Source: Bryum argenteum (lineage: Eukaryota; Streptophyta; Bryopsida; Bryales; Bryaceae). Taken from it: DNA of 64,000 bases. Positions 51,400 through 62,699 of the stretch are shown here, one piece after another. The stretch covers positions 3,273,409 to 3,337,408 of the forward strand of contig CM073328.1 of the NCBI GenBank assembly GCA_037043015.1. Reading direction: 5' to 3'. The first letter of the stretch is position 1. Every line of letters begins with the position of its first letter. A program made the translations under genes and the position numbers. The notes under the pieces are model-generated. The model did not search any database, was not told the DNA's origin, and saw nothing but the letters and a program-made list of their open reading frames with translations.

Positions 51400-52054
51400 A
51401 TTTTTCTCTATGCAAATAAACTTGCTCTGTGTGATGTGATGTGTAAAATGTGATGTTTTCCCTTCCAGCTGGTGCCCATCATCAATCTCTAGAGCAGAGC
51501 AGATAGATCTGTCCTTACTACAACAACCCCTTGAGCCTGTTTCGCTTTTTTCTCTTTTCTTTCCTTTCTTTCTACACAGTAAGATACAAATTAATCAGTC
51601 AGGAACGGAACCTCCACCAGCTCTGATTACTTGGACCAGTTTCTAAGCACATAAACCAGGGGTACGGTAAGCCTCACTGATTCATTCGATACTTGCCTGA
51701 TTGCTACATCACATGCCTCTGGTTTTGACAACGGAATCGACCATCCGAAGCGAATGGTAAAACGGAAAAACGTTATCCTTCCTCCACACAATGAACACCA
51801 CTCAACCACCTGCACAGACAGAAGAAGATACACTTGTTGTATCAGCGACCAGAACTCATAAAAGGAAAGGGTTTAATCCAGATGAGATGTTGACAAGATG
51901 AGAACTCTCTCGGGATGAGATTCATTCAAAAGGATGTTACGAATTGTGAACATGAAAAAGGGTTGTTAACGGAAAAAAGGTTCGGCCGAAAGATTGTTGA
52001 CAGAATCGAGAGTTTCAAAGGAAGAGACTGTTACAGGGTGAGAATCCAAAAACG

Positions 52055-54367
52055 TCAAGCAAGGTATCGCTTCAGCTTACTCTGCTGACATGTGGGCTCC
52101 GTTTTTATTGTCACCTCTTCTACAGGTGCTAGCGCTTCCAATTCTAGTGCAGCACCCGGATGCTCCTCGATTGAAGGTATTTCGAGTTGTGGAATTGCAC
52201 TCAAAGGCAACAGTGAGGGCACTTCTTCAAGTTCTTCTGCTGCACCCGAAGGCTCCTCCATTGGAGGTGGCGCTTCAACTTCTGTTGCACCCAAAGGCTC
52301 CTCCATTGAAGGTGGCACTTTAACATCTGTTGCACCCGAAGGCTCCTCCATTGAAGGTGGCACTTCAACTTCTGTTGCACCCGAAGGCTCCTCCATTGAA
52401 GGTGGCACTTCAACTTCTGTTGCACCCGAAGGCTCGTCCATTGAAGGAGGCACTTCACCTTCTGTTGCACTCAAAGGCTCCACTAATGAGAGCACTTCAA
52501 CTTCTGTTGCATCCAGAGGCTCCATCGAGGGCTCTGGCACTTCGACTTCTGTTGCACCCATTGAAGGCACTTCATCTTCCACCGTGCTTGGAATTGCTTC
52601 AATTGTACTCTCTTGCACAGCTGCTGCAGAGCTTTCCTCCTCTACCCTTGTACTTGGTGGCTCCTCTTGCGTTACCTCTTGCATCTCTACATCATGTACA
52701 TCGTGCTCCAAAGTCACTTCATGCGTGACCAATACATCGCTTGCCTGCACATCCTCTGGCATTGTAACAGCTACCTCGTCCTCCATTGCAGCAGGCATTG
52801 TAACAGCTACCTCGTCCTCCATTGCAGGAGGCATCATAACAGCTACCTCGTCTGCCAATGTAGCGGGTGCTGTGTCGGGAGCTTCTATGTGTATGGAGGA
52901 GGTATCGGCAGCGATGAGTTCTGGCCTTACGGTGTCGAGGTCGTGGTGGGGGTGGTCGTGGTGGGTATGGTCGTGGTCGTTGAACATAGCAGCGTCGGAG
53001 AGGACGGCGGCCTCGAGAATCTCCTGCAGGTAATCTGGTCTTTGATCGGGGGCGCCATCGGCAGCGACATGATGCATGCCCTCGCCATCGGCCTCAACGA
53101 GAGCATCGAACAAGATGCTGGCCTCGTCGGGTCCCATAACCCCGTCCATGGCCTCGCTTTTCACTGCCAGATCCTCGTGTGGAGGAGGAGGAGGAGGATC
53201 GACGATTGGAGTCACCTCGTGCCTGGAAACCCTACTCTCAATACGGCGAAACTCCTTGTGGGTGACAGACCGCGGCCTCTGCCTAAACTGATGATGCTGC
53301 TGCTGCTGCTGCTGCTGATGCTGATGATGCTGCTGATGCTCTGCCCTAACTGTCTCCGCGCTACTGTTACTCACCCCACTGGACGGAGTCTCGGGCTTCG
53401 CTCTCCGACGCATCGGAGTCATGCTTCGAGAGATTCGAGGGGAGCTGTTAATCACCCTGTGCAGCTGGCGAGCGAGCTCTTCGTCGTCCACTGATGGGCG
53501 CCTCGATCCATCCTCGTGCTTATAACTCCTCTCTCGTCGCGGCTCCGAGTGCACGTTGATTTCTAGCCGCGGTCTCGTCCTCCGAAGCTCTCCTCTGATC
53601 GACGCTTCCGCTCTGGCGGCGAGAGCTGCAGCTTCTAGTGCGGCTTTCGCTGCTGCAGATGCTCGCACCGACGCGCTCGCCTTCGCTGCGGCGTTCGCTT
53701 TCGCTGCCGCGGCCAGTTTCCTTGCAGCTGTCGCCGCGTTTCGGGCCATCACAGCAGCTTCTTGGGGCGATGATGATGCAGCATCCCCAGCATCATTCTT
53801 CATTCTCGGAGGAGCCACGAATCTTGAACCGTCTGGCCTGTCTCTATGCATGCGCGGTTTCTTGAGCGCCGGACCAACACCGGAACCCGAGCCGTTCGCC
53901 AACTCTCTCTGCCGCCGGTTCACACAGTCTAAACACACATACGAGGAAGCCTCCGGTAGCTTGCCCCCCGAATGCTTCATCTCACACTCGGAATGCACCG
54001 AGCGTCTACATTTCGTGCACACCAGAAACTCCCCATCCAACAAACTCGCGTCGTGGTACATAGCCAAACAATGAGGACAGAACATGTGCTTCGTGTAAAG
54101 TAGGGTACATGCGCTACAGAGACGAAGAACAACTCCCCCTCGTTTAATTCTCCGCAACCCTGAGCTTTCCACGGCACTGCAACCCATACAACAGCCCTCC
54201 TCTGCTACCGCTGCCGGTGGTGGCGAAGTCGATAGCAACCCATTGAGCTTCAAACCTGCCAACAATCGCTTCCGCGGTGGCAACGAGCCTCCTTCCATCT
54301 GAAGCGCCCTTGTCGCTGCCGCATCGCCACCAGAATCCAACGCTACCACGTCCATAGCGTCCCCCAT
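52055..54367 (-). CDS. Cys-rich (PHD-like) zinc-finger protein with repeat-rich tail, single exon
   Basis: Function not known; probably nuclear, since the protein has a PHD-like metal-binding module and basic stretches. The frame opens at 54385 (776 aa), but the ATG at 54367 (residue 7) is equally likely and is used here. Numbering from 54385: paired cysteines at 65/66/69, 90/93, 103/106, 123/126, His131/Cys134 and 151/154 form a three-site zinc cluster. An Ala-rich helix or coiled coil follows (about 215-275), then a Gln/His run (about 350-370), a DHDHTHHDHPHHD segment, three EDEVAVTMP repeats, and about six copies of a 15-residue SGATEVEVPPSMEEP repeat before the C-terminus. There is no intron. 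Antisense frames across the repeats are artefacts. Confidence 0.8.
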   Translation of the reverse strand: MGDAMDVVALDSGGDAAATRALQMEGGSLPPRKRLLAGLKLNGLLSTSPPPAAVAEEGCCMGCSAVESSGLRRIKRGGVVLRLCSACTLLYTKHMFCPHCLAMYHDASLLDGEFLVCTKCRRSVHSECEMKHSGGKLPEASSYVCLDCVNRRQRELANGSGSGVGPALKKPRMHRDRPDGSRFVAPPRMKNDAGDAASSSPQEAAVMARNAATAARKLAAAAKANAAAKASASVRASAAAKAALEAAALAARAEASIRGELRRTRPRLEINVHSEPRRERSYKHEDGSRRPSVDDEELARQLHRVINSSPRISRSMTPMRRRAKPETPSSGVSNSSAETVRAEHQQHHQHQQQQQQQHHQFRQRPRSVTHKEFRRIESRVSRHEVTPIVDPPPPPPHEDLAVKSEAMDGVMGPDEASILFDALVEADGEGMHHVAADGAPDQRPDYLQEILEAAVLSDAAMFNDHDHTHHDHPHHDLDTVRPELIAADTSSIHIEAPDTAPATLADEVAVMMPPAMEDEVAVTMPAAMEDEVAVTMPEDVQASDVLVTHEVTLEHDVHDVEMQEVTQEEPPSTRVEEESSAAAVQESTIEAIPSTVEDEVPSMGATEVEVPEPSMEPLDATEVEVLSLVEPLSATEGEVPPSMDEPSGATEVEVPPSMEEPSGATEVEVPPSMEEPSGATDVKVPPSMEEPLGATEVEAPPPMEEPSGAAEELEEVPSLLPLSAIPQLEIPSIEEHPGAALELEALAPVEEVTIKTEPTCQQSKLKRYLA

Positions 54368-54385
54368 GCTCCTCTCAACACACAA

Positions 54386-55105
54386 ACCCTATTATCTTCT
54401 CTCGCCCTAGTATCATCAACTCATCATCTCCCATCACATTGCAATCCAATATCGCGCAAACCTCGCTCAAAAAACTCCAAACCCTATATCATCGGAGACC
54501 TTCTTTCTCTTTTCTTCCTGATTCTCCAATCACCGAACCCTCGAAAAAGTCGCTCCCTAAATCATCGAAAACCTTCTTTCTCCCACCCACTCCAGATTCT
54601 CCGCATTCTCAGAGCCGAGCGGACACGCGGAATCAAAATTCAGAAGTCCTGCTCTCCGAGACCCTAACGGGGCATTATCAAGTGTGGTTCGAACTCAGCG
54701 CGAGGGTTTACACGGTGGGCGATCACGACTTTGAGGGGTTTGCAGGGCGGGGCGGTCAGTGGATGGCTATGGTGGAACCCTAGTTCTGATCATGCAATTG
54801 GGAGCTTGTTTGCCACAAGACTGGTAGACGCGGAGTCGTAAGCCCCTGAAAGACCTCCTCGGGGGGGAAGGAGAAGGGAAGGAGAAGGGCGGTCTTAGGG
54901 TGGGTCCATACACGGTTTTGGGAGTTGGGTAGGTGGGACCGTGGTGACGGGGACGGGCGAGACGCGGGAAGGCTACGAAGGTTATCCGGGTTGAATCTTT
55001 TGCCAACTGTAGTTTGACTCTCCCTGTAGTACCGTAGTTAATTGGATCACGCTTTTGTTCTTCGAATCAGTTCTAACCTAACTCGACTCTTGTTGTGGAC
55101 TTACA
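54386..55105 (-). other. Promoter and 5' leader region of the zinc-finger gene
   Basis: C/T-rich on the plus strand at first, then a G-rich segment (54850-54900, GGGGGGAAGGAGAAGGGAAG). No other coding region. The plus-strand frame at 54439-54783 is composition-driven. Confidence 0.4.
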
Positions 55106-55472
55106 GCATGCCCAGCCCTGCACTGTGGGCTGGAGAGTGGAGCCATATTTAGTGTGCAAGGAGCCCCAGCCCACACACTATCCCTCTAACCGGGGCAAGA
55201 GGGTTGAGGTCTCCTAAATTCTAGAACACCATAACTCCAAGTTATCCCGTGCCTTTACTCACATTTTACCCTTTACTCACATTTTAGCCTTTACTCACAT
55301 TTTAGCGTCCCATCAAACAGTGAAGAGTGACACATGGCAGAGATTTGCTTGTCTTTTAATATGCTTGTCATCAAATGTGATTGGTGAGAGGCTTTTTCCT
55401 TTAGCCTAAGTTTTGAGCTAGGGTGGGGCAGCCAAGCGGCCGGCCCGGCCTAATGCACATGGTTGGGCATGC
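55106..55472. mobile_element. MITE-like element with GCATGCCCA termini
   Basis: The left end GCATGCCCAGCC and the right end (inverted GCATGCCCAACC) match at 11 of 12 positions and bound a GC-richer insert of 367 bp in AT-rich DNA. CTTA lies just outside each end, but an exact target duplication is not clear. Inside there is a 18-19 bp direct repeat, three copies (CCTTTACTCACATTTTA, about 55251-55304). Confidence 0.55.
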
Positions 55473-55685
55473 TCTTATATATTTTGGAGCTATATATGAT
55501 ATGTGTAATTTTGTCCACATGTCAAATGTATCGTCCTCATGTATAATGCCATGGCAACTAACATGACATAACTTTGACACCATTTCCAATCTTATCTACT
55601 TATCATGTCTTCTAACGCTTGTTGTGTTCTCTCATTTAAACCAATCACTAAATTATTATTGACTACATATGCCTATAACATACAA

Positions 55686-55687
<2 letters not shown>

Positions 55688-55722
<35 letters not shown>
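55688..55722. repeat. (TA)n microsatellite
   Basis: Uninterrupted TA run of about 17 units, potentially hypervariable. Confidence 0.95.
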
Positions 55723-55725
<3 letters not shown>

Positions 55726-56159
55726 CACTTTCAAGTTGACTACTAAATCGAGGTAGTTACATAGGGGAGCTACACATGCCTTTCACCTTACAACTAGAAA
55801 TTTTTGTGCACATACAAATACCACAATTGTGATCTACATCCACAATTCATAACCTTCATATGAACATTCTTTCTTCACTTGAGGTTGATTGATAAGTACA
55901 ATATTACTTTAAGTTCATGATGAATGAAACTTATGTATGCAACTTAAAACTATAATCCTTTTAAATAAATTAACCCTTAACTAAAATGTAGAGCTGCTTT
56001 GACAACTTTAGAGCCAGTTGATCTAAATCACTTATCATGATTGTTAATTATAAAATGTCAATGTAGAACTAAAATTGTCAAATTGTCAACATCATATCAA
56101 TCGATGGTTACAATTTAATTATGCCAATAATTACTTGCAAGTAATGTAACATATATTAC

Positions 56160-56248
56160 CTCTTGTCTCATTGTAATTGTTCCCTAGGTTGTCTCAAATC
56201 TATCTGAAAAACTTGATTTGAGACAACCTATGGACATTTATTGTAGTG
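56160..56248. mobile_element. Old Stowaway-like MITE relic
   Basis: TAGGTTGTCTCAAATC and its inverse GATTTGAGACAACCTA flank a short loop. The left outer part TGTCTCATTGTAATTGTT is the same as in the intact Stowaway element at 58303-58429 (GTCCCAATGTAATTGTC). The terminal CTCCCTC motif has decayed. Confidence 0.6.
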
Positions 56249-58019
56249 AAAATAAGCCATTTAATATTATTTTTTTGAAGATAAGTGTGAAATTGCAAAA
56301 ATGAAAAATGATAAGATAAAAAGACTTCCAAAGGAGTCATACAATGTTGCCATAGCTTAAGGTAGAGGAACCCATAGTCGATATGGTCCCCATGCCCAAG
56401 TTGTAGACTCCCCAATTGCCAGGGTCTGATTGACCAATTGTCGACATTTGGTTTTGGCAAACAGTGAAAATCATGGCAACTTTCTGTGATTGTGCATGGT
56501 GGCTTCCAGGTTTAGAATGGCTGCACTAAATTAAGCAGCAAAATTAGGTGGCTTGGTTATTGTTAGCCTTTTGCTCGGCTTTAAGCATGACCGGCCACTA
56601 GTGAACGATAGTATCAACTATTAGTTATGTGGTTAGCTCAATTACATCAGTTTCCATCACGGGAATTAGTGAATTTGTGTTTGTGAGCTACTCTTATAGT
56701 TATCGGTTACAGGTGAAGCTACATATTGGTAACTAGTCCGGATCAACTTTTCACCTTTTTAATTTGTAGTAATTTCAATTTTGAGAAAAAAAAATTGGAA
56801 AAATGTGCATTCTACCTAAACCTTATTTCCTTATACGAGAAAAATTTCTCCCCATGAGTAATACAACTTCTACTATGCAAATCGCCTTAACTTATCGACT
56901 ATGGGTTCCTCTACCTTAGAAGGTTCAACAAAAAATGAATCTCATTCCAGACTAACCCCGTTTAAAAGGTAAACCTAGATTCTCTTGAGTAATAGCATTC
57001 CAACAACTTACTAAGGGTGTTGGAATTTCTACTTGTTTATTCAAAAGCCAATGTCATTAACATTCTTTCACTAATAAAAAGATTCCCCTAGTTCTTGAAC
57101 TCTTCATTCTATAATATTCTTTCAACCCTCCACACGATTCTTTAAGAGTATGTTAACTCTTGAAGGTCCATTTTTTGGATCTCCATACTCAAAAACTTCG
57201 ATTTTTGACCACCTTGTGGGGATTGAGGCAAGGTTGGAATTTATATTATTTTCAAGGATTTTTAACCGTAAGATCTCAGGAAATTACTACTAGAAATACA
57301 ATGTCAAATTTGAACTGTTGGATCTGCACCAATTGTGAGGTCAAAACATTCAAAATTGATGCAAAACTTTTTTTGGGCATTGTCCTAGAGACATACTTTA
57401 CTTTGAACAAAGGGAGACTTGGTGGTTGGTGCTCCTAAACTTTGCTTATATTTTACTAATTATGTAAGTAAGTTTGACTAAGTTGAAACCGCCCATGCAA
57501 AATATTAGAGACTCATTCCGATTTTTGAATCTTTATGCAATTTTTTTCTACACAAAGGTATAAAAACAACGATTTGGAAATGCAAGCATCATGTTTATTG
57601 TTATAGAAATATTGAATGGTGAGTAGGTATCTTTACAAGTTCTTGAATTTTAAGAAATTTATTTTCGAAGAATTCCAAAATCTTGAATTTTGACAAATTT
57701 TGGAAGAAATAACTAGGAAATTTTAAAAATCTTGAAGGTTGTTTTTGTGAATATTGGGGGCTCTCCTCTAAAATTGGTAAACTTTTCAACCTAAGTTACT
57801 TTGGAACTTTAGTAATGATTTAGTTATTGACATATTTCTTCGAAAAACATTAAAAGAAAGACCAAATTTAAACTCACCATTTTGGATTGAAAACCTAAAA
57901 TTGAGATTTGGCTTTGCAATTTATACCACATACACTTTGCAACATGAGAAACACCCAGTCAAAACCCCTAACCAAAGTCCAAAGAACCAAACATCATACT
58001 TTACTTCCCTAAAAATCCT

Positions 58020-58200
58020 TAAAACTTGAAATGGGTTTCGAGGGTTCCCAAAGGAACAAAATTCAACCAACTTTGACCATTGTAAACTCACAACTTAGGA
58101 AGATTCAACAATTCAATTTTGAGGTTAACTAGGAGATATCATACGGTTGGATCTTCTAAATAATGCTTCGATTAAGTTTTATTGGTCTTGAAGTAAAAGA
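58020..58200 (-). repeat. Dispersed repeat family 1, inverted copy
   Basis: CTTAAAACTTGAAATGGGTT, AAAATTCAACCAACTTTGACC and ACGGTTGGATCTTCTAA are inverse relatives of words at 2540-2745 and 62700-62900. A further diverged direct copy lies at 57150-57340 (ACCGTAAGATCTCA, CAAATTTGAACTGTTG). Confidence 0.55.
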
Positions 58201-58302
58201 ATGTCATTTTTGAGACTGTAGGCAATTTTGAGTAAAGGATTCTTAAGGGTTAATGAAGCTTCTTTATCTTCAAGTTCAAATGACCAATCACCATCCAATG
58301 TA

Positions 58303-58429
58303 CTCCCTCTGTCCCAATGTAATTGTCTATTAGGTTCTCTCAAATCTATCTCTCAAGGTAGATCTCAAATCTATCTCTCAAGGTAGATTTGAGAGAACCT
58401 AATGAACAATTATAATGAGACAGAGGGAG
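58303..58429. mobile_element. Stowaway (Tc1/mariner) MITE, 127 bp
   Basis: CTCCCTCTGTCCCA at the left and its inverse at the right with TA on both sides (58301-58302, 58430-58431). Inverted repeats extend about 45 bp, to CTCTCAAATCTA. The centre holds a duplicated CTCAAATCTATCTCTCAAGG. Textbook Stowaway structure. Confidence 0.95.
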
Positions 58430-58929
58430 TATCACTTTTCAAGCCCAATCTTCATGATATCACTATCTACAAAATCCACTGTTACAAAATCCACTGTTGA
58501 GAAATGTGCCCTAACTTGCATGCATACATACAATATGGTCAAGCATTCAATCACATCAGCAGCTCAAATCTACGTCTCACGAACATCAAATCTACGTCTC
58601 ACGAACATCTCTTGATCTCAAATCTTCCATCTTACGAGCCAAAGGCATAGCTGAAATTCTTCTCCCGCTTTTATTCGAAGCAATCATATTGAAGACTCGC
58701 CGCAGTGATATCACACTCTAAAAATTCAAATCCTAGTACTCGATCCTTGATGCTCAGTTGGGGAACAAACGGAAGTATGTTACAATAATACATTGATATG
58801 CTGCCGAAAGTGCACTCTAATCTCTTTCCTCATCTCTATTGAGAAACTTACCAAATCACATACCGAATGATGCAGATGTGACTCAAAGCTGTTCCTCAAG
58901 ATGATAGATAGAGCGGGCACCAGAGTCGA

Positions 58930-59450
58930 AGCTGCTGTCATTGGAGAATCCAAACTGCTGTCCATGGAGGACCCGAGCTGCTGTCAATGGAGGATCCCAT
59001 CTGCTGTCAATGGATGGATGCAAACTCCTGCCAACGGAGGATGCGAACTCCTGCCAACGGAGGATGCGAACTCCTGCCGACGGAGGATGCAAGCCCCTGT
59101 CAAAGGAGGATCCAAAAGGCTGCTGTCAATGGAGGATCCAAACTGCTGTGAATAAAGGATAGAAGCTGCTGTCAGTGGAGGATCCAAACTGCTACGAATA
59201 AAGGATAGAAGCTGCTGTCAGTGGAGGATCCAAACTGCTGTTGATGAAGGATAGAAGCTGCTGTAAATGGAGGATAGAAGCTGGCTGTCAATGGAGGACA
59301 GAAGCTGGCTGTCGATGGAGGATAGAAGCTCGCTGTCAATGGAGGACAGAAGCTGGCTGTCGATGGAGGATAGAAGCTGCTGTTGAAGGAAGAATCGCTG
59401 CTTTCAATGGAGGAAGGATTACTGGAGGATGGAAGCTGCAGTTAAAAGGA
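58930..59450. repeat. Minisatellite downstream of the cyclin gene
   Basis: More than 15 degenerate units built on CTG(C/G)CTGTCAATGGAGGAT, with shifting unit length: 24-bp units around AACTCCTGCCAACGGAGGATG (three copies, 59029-59095), about 45-bp units around 59150-59260, and 27-bp units around GAAGCTGGCTGTCAATGGAG (59275-59375). It lies just after the stop codon of the minus-strand cyclin, so it may be in its 3' UTR. A frame through it on the plus strand gives a CQWRIEAGCRWRTEA-type repeat; no evidence that it is expressed. Confidence 0.85.
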
Positions 59451-59479
59451 AGGGAAGATTGCTACTAGAAATGAAGCAT

Positions 59480-61043
59480 TCAGCGACTAGGAGGAGAGTC
59501 TCTGGCGAAGTAATGGGCAAGAGAAGGTTGATAAGCAACAGGCGTCCTGCTCATATAACTAACTTGGGGACCAACAGGGGGCCGCTTCTTAAACCGAGGA
59601 GAGATGGCCGCAGGAGGGGAGGGCGCGCTGGCACGAGGAGTACCCGGTGCACTCGCTCCGCCGCCGCCGAATGCAGGCAAGCTTCGATCTACACGCTGCT
59701 CGAACGACGTCCTCTTCTCCATGTCCTTCTCCAGATACGCACAGTAGCTCTCGAACACGCTGATGGTCACGCCCAGTTTGAAGTCCAGACGGAAGAGAAA
59801 CTCCAGCTCTAGCCTGTTCAGCTCTCCTACTGACACTCCCCCTACTCGAGCAAAGAATGCGTTGTTGAAGTGCCTGCCACACCCAATCCTCACATCAATA
59901 CTATGATACTATGGATCATATAATTCTCTCGGTACTCTTGTTGATTCACTCACACTCCTCGGTGAAAATGAAGGACTGTAAACCATATAACTTTCAAAGT
60001 TGTTTTCACGAGTTCCTCTCCGAGAAACGGGCACAAGAGCTCAACTCAAACGCATGAGATCAAGGTCACTAAAACCTTGAAGCTCACTAATAGTGTAGTT
60101 GTATGAAGTGGTCATTTACTCTTATAGACACTATCTAGACAACATGACTAAAAAGTTATCTTACTTCTCAACAACATCCTCAATGCATTAGCAAGTCCCT
60201 CTCCCACTTTGACAAACAAACATTGGGTGCCGTCAAAGACCTTCACACGAAACTCACTAAAAGTTTTGAATAGTTAAAGCTAGTTAACTTTGAATGGTTA
60301 AAGCTAGTTAACTATATGCTGTTAGTAGACACTAGACACAACCGTCTCACTTCTAACTAATATTCTCAAAACACTAGCAAGTTCCTCTCCAGCTTGAATT
60401 TGAAGCCCACTTGAACTTTGAGTTGCTGAAGCAAGCTCTGAACACCTTCTCTTCTTCCAGTGAACTCCTAGGTGTCACTACCATTCTTATTCTCTGTTAC
60501 TTAATACATTGATTGTTTGAAAGACAAACAAATTGACATGGTTGACTCACTCCATCGCTGCACTTTCGAGAAACTTGCAAGCTTCCAATCACAGCACTAA
60601 ACCCTAATTCTGCAGGGTAAGAGTACTCACACATCGTCGAGCATTTTGGTGGCGACCAAGAGGCTGGTGACGAGCAAGCGGTGGACATTAAGGCTCGTAA
60701 CAAGCAAATCCGGTTGCCGATGAATGAGGCGATCGAGGTAGACGTAACCGACAACGAAGCAAGACGGGCTACAGCTCGTGTACTTAAAAATCCGCTCCAA
60801 GTACTTGGCGATACTAATACTGGGAGCTCGCAATCCGTGGAAGATCGTAAGCTTCTTCCCTTGCTGGGAAGGAGACGATGCCAATTGCTCGTTTCGTGCC
60901 ACAAGACGGTCCAGAACCGCAGCCAACACGGTCAACACTTTCGGCGTCTCCGCTCTCTCGGAGCTGCTGCTCTCATCACTGTCGCTCCCCCGGACACTGC
61001 TCAACCTCGGCGCCTCCTCCGCCTCATCCCCCTCGATCCCCAT
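59480..61043 (-). CDS. U/P-type cyclin (PHO80-like), 2 exons, 268 aa
   Basis: Regulatory subunit of a cyclin-dependent kinase; plant U/P cyclins relate to yeast Pho80 and link cell-cycle entry to nutrient status. Exon 1 is 61043-60631 and exon 2 is 59873-59480, joined by a 757 bp GT-AG intron through a Val codon. The single cyclin box spans about 33-175 and contains ISIAKYLERIFKYTSCSPSC, GYVYLDRLIHR, NVHRLLVTSLLVATKMLDD and, after the intron, HFNNAFFARVGGVSVGELN, all diagnostic of CYCU/CYCP. The N-terminus is acidic/Ser-rich. The C-terminal tail after YLEKDMEKR is Pro/Ser-rich and longer than in typical members (about 200-220 aa). No defect is seen. Confidence 0.93.
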
Positions 61044-61223
61044 GGCTCCCTCTCCCTCTCTACTCCATCATCCCTGGCATGGCACGAGGATAGAAAGGGG
61101 AATGATTCGGAAAGGGACTTGATGTACTTACATCGTGATTGTGTTTCGTTTCATTGTTGATGTACTGGGGGTGGGTGATGCATCGGAGTAGGTTTTGGTT
61201 TGCAAGGGGAGGATCGATGCTGT
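61044..61223 (-). other. Promoter/leader region of the cyclin gene
   Basis: Short GC-rich upstream stretch with CATCATCCCTGGCATGGC near 61065-61085. No TATA box could be placed with confidence. Confidence 0.35.
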
Positions 61224-61252
61224 GGGCCTCCCCCTCGGGGAGGGGGAGGCCC
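61224..61252. repeat. Perfect 13-bp inverted repeat (hairpin)
   Basis: GGGCCTCCCCCTC, a GGG loop, then GAGGGGGAGGCCC. It is a fully paired GC-rich hairpin about 180 bp upstream of the cyclin start. It could extrude as a cruciform, or fold in RNA if transcribed. The purpose is unknown. Confidence 0.9.
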
Positions 61253-62699
61253 CATTCCTGGCCTGGCACGGAGGAGCATTTCATTGTGGGCCGGGGCAGG
61301 CAACCTAAATGGCCATTTTAGACTTTTTGTCATAAATTTTCTTCACATGATGAGTTGCTTTTTTCTCCTGACCCATTGGGCAGCCGGATAATGGATTATA
61401 GAATCTTTTGAACTTGGGCATGATGAATAGTGCACCATGAACCAATCAATGATGAGTTTGCAGCCTTCTACAAAAGGTTATGTGCAACTTCAAACCTACT
61501 TTACTACAATCATTTCGTAGCACAATTCACTCATGTCAACTGTAATTTGAATTGTAATTTTTCACTTTGTGACTGCATCAGCCAAGGACATGAAGATTGG
61601 TATCTAAAAATTACTGAAAAGTTGGGTTGAGGAGTGTTGTAGTGAAGTTTGTGTGGGAACTATGCCTGAGGGGCTTGCTAATGGATAAAGGTTGAGGTGC
61701 GTGAACCCTAGGTTACTTGCTTTAAAAACTAATTTCGGGACGTTCCAACACTACAATCATTCTTGAACATTTAGAAAGTGGAAGAATGAGATTGAAAGGT
61801 ATACAAGGTTCACAAACTCTGCAATATTTCAAACAAATGTCGATTTTTGTAACCTTGAGTGCACTCTAGATGATCGATGTACTAAACAATGTCTAGTTTA
61901 CTTTAATGCACAAGTGCATTCCTACCTGTACAAAGGAAAGATTGCAAGTCCATCTTTGCACATTAGGAAAACATGTAGCTTGAAAATCTGTAGAAGGCAA
62001 CACATCAAGAATTTTAAAAGTTCATCAAGAAGTAGGAAGGTGGATGTTTGATGGTGAATGTTTGGAAGCTTTTTGAAGAGGCATGATCAAGTTTGCCAAC
62101 ACACAAAAAAAAACTCAGTGAATTTTCACCCATACATAATAGTTATGGATATACATACATATTAGAGTCTTCAAAGGTAGGATGCTCAAAATTTCACAAT
62201 CAAAAACCATACATTAGAGGCATCTAAACAAGAGGTACACTATAGCTTCTAACTCTAAATATCAAAATACTTATAACGTATATTTTAGAGTGTGTCAATT
62301 TAGAAAACCTACGGCTCTCACTTCCATAATTCATAACTAATTCAAAATACAGTCAAGATTTATGATACCAAGTATATACTATCTTTTACTACTTTACATT
62401 TTCATAACAAAATCCCTTGGCCACTCCTCAATAAGCTTGTCAATAAAAAACTACGCAATTTTCAAGCATGTTAGCTTTGAAATTGTAGAAAATTAGTCTT
62501 GATTTTGTTTAAGATGAAGATGGATACATGCAATGTAACTCTAATAGAGTAGGCCCTTATTTCTGACAATCATTATTTATTTAAAATTTAATTTTTTATT
62601 TAAGTGCAATCTTCACTTACATTTCCCATACTAGCCCTAAAGATCCTTGGAGCAAAACTGCCTAAATTACAAAAAATAACCTTCTTCTATATCAAGACA

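Larger units (their letters stand above)
46901..52054. other. AT-rich intergenic DNA, no gene seen
   Basis: No domain-bearing frame was found on either strand. The region holds a candidate Helitron end (47743-47775), several short tandem arrays (48789-49225, 50130-50290, 50510-50690) and a (CT)n run (51377-51399). The last 600 bases probably include the 3' UTR of the minus-strand zinc-finger gene. Confidence 0.5.
55723..58300. other. AT-rich intergenic DNA, no gene seen
   Basis: No supported coding region. It includes an old MITE-like palindrome (56160-56248) and two diverged copies of dispersed family 1 (57150-57340 and, inverted, 58020-58200). Confidence 0.5.

Noticed and set aside
52092..53033. 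Long plus-strand frame opposite the zinc-finger gene (Ser/Thr-rich repeats)
   Set aside because: It is the antisense reading of the VEVPP repeat region; low-complexity mirror with no domain or independent start context.
55688..55722. Origin or terminator significance of the TA run
   Set aside because: A simple microsatellite explains it.
58930..59450. CRISPR-like array
   Set aside because: Units are contiguous and degenerate with no unique spacers, in a eukaryotic genome; it is a minisatellite.
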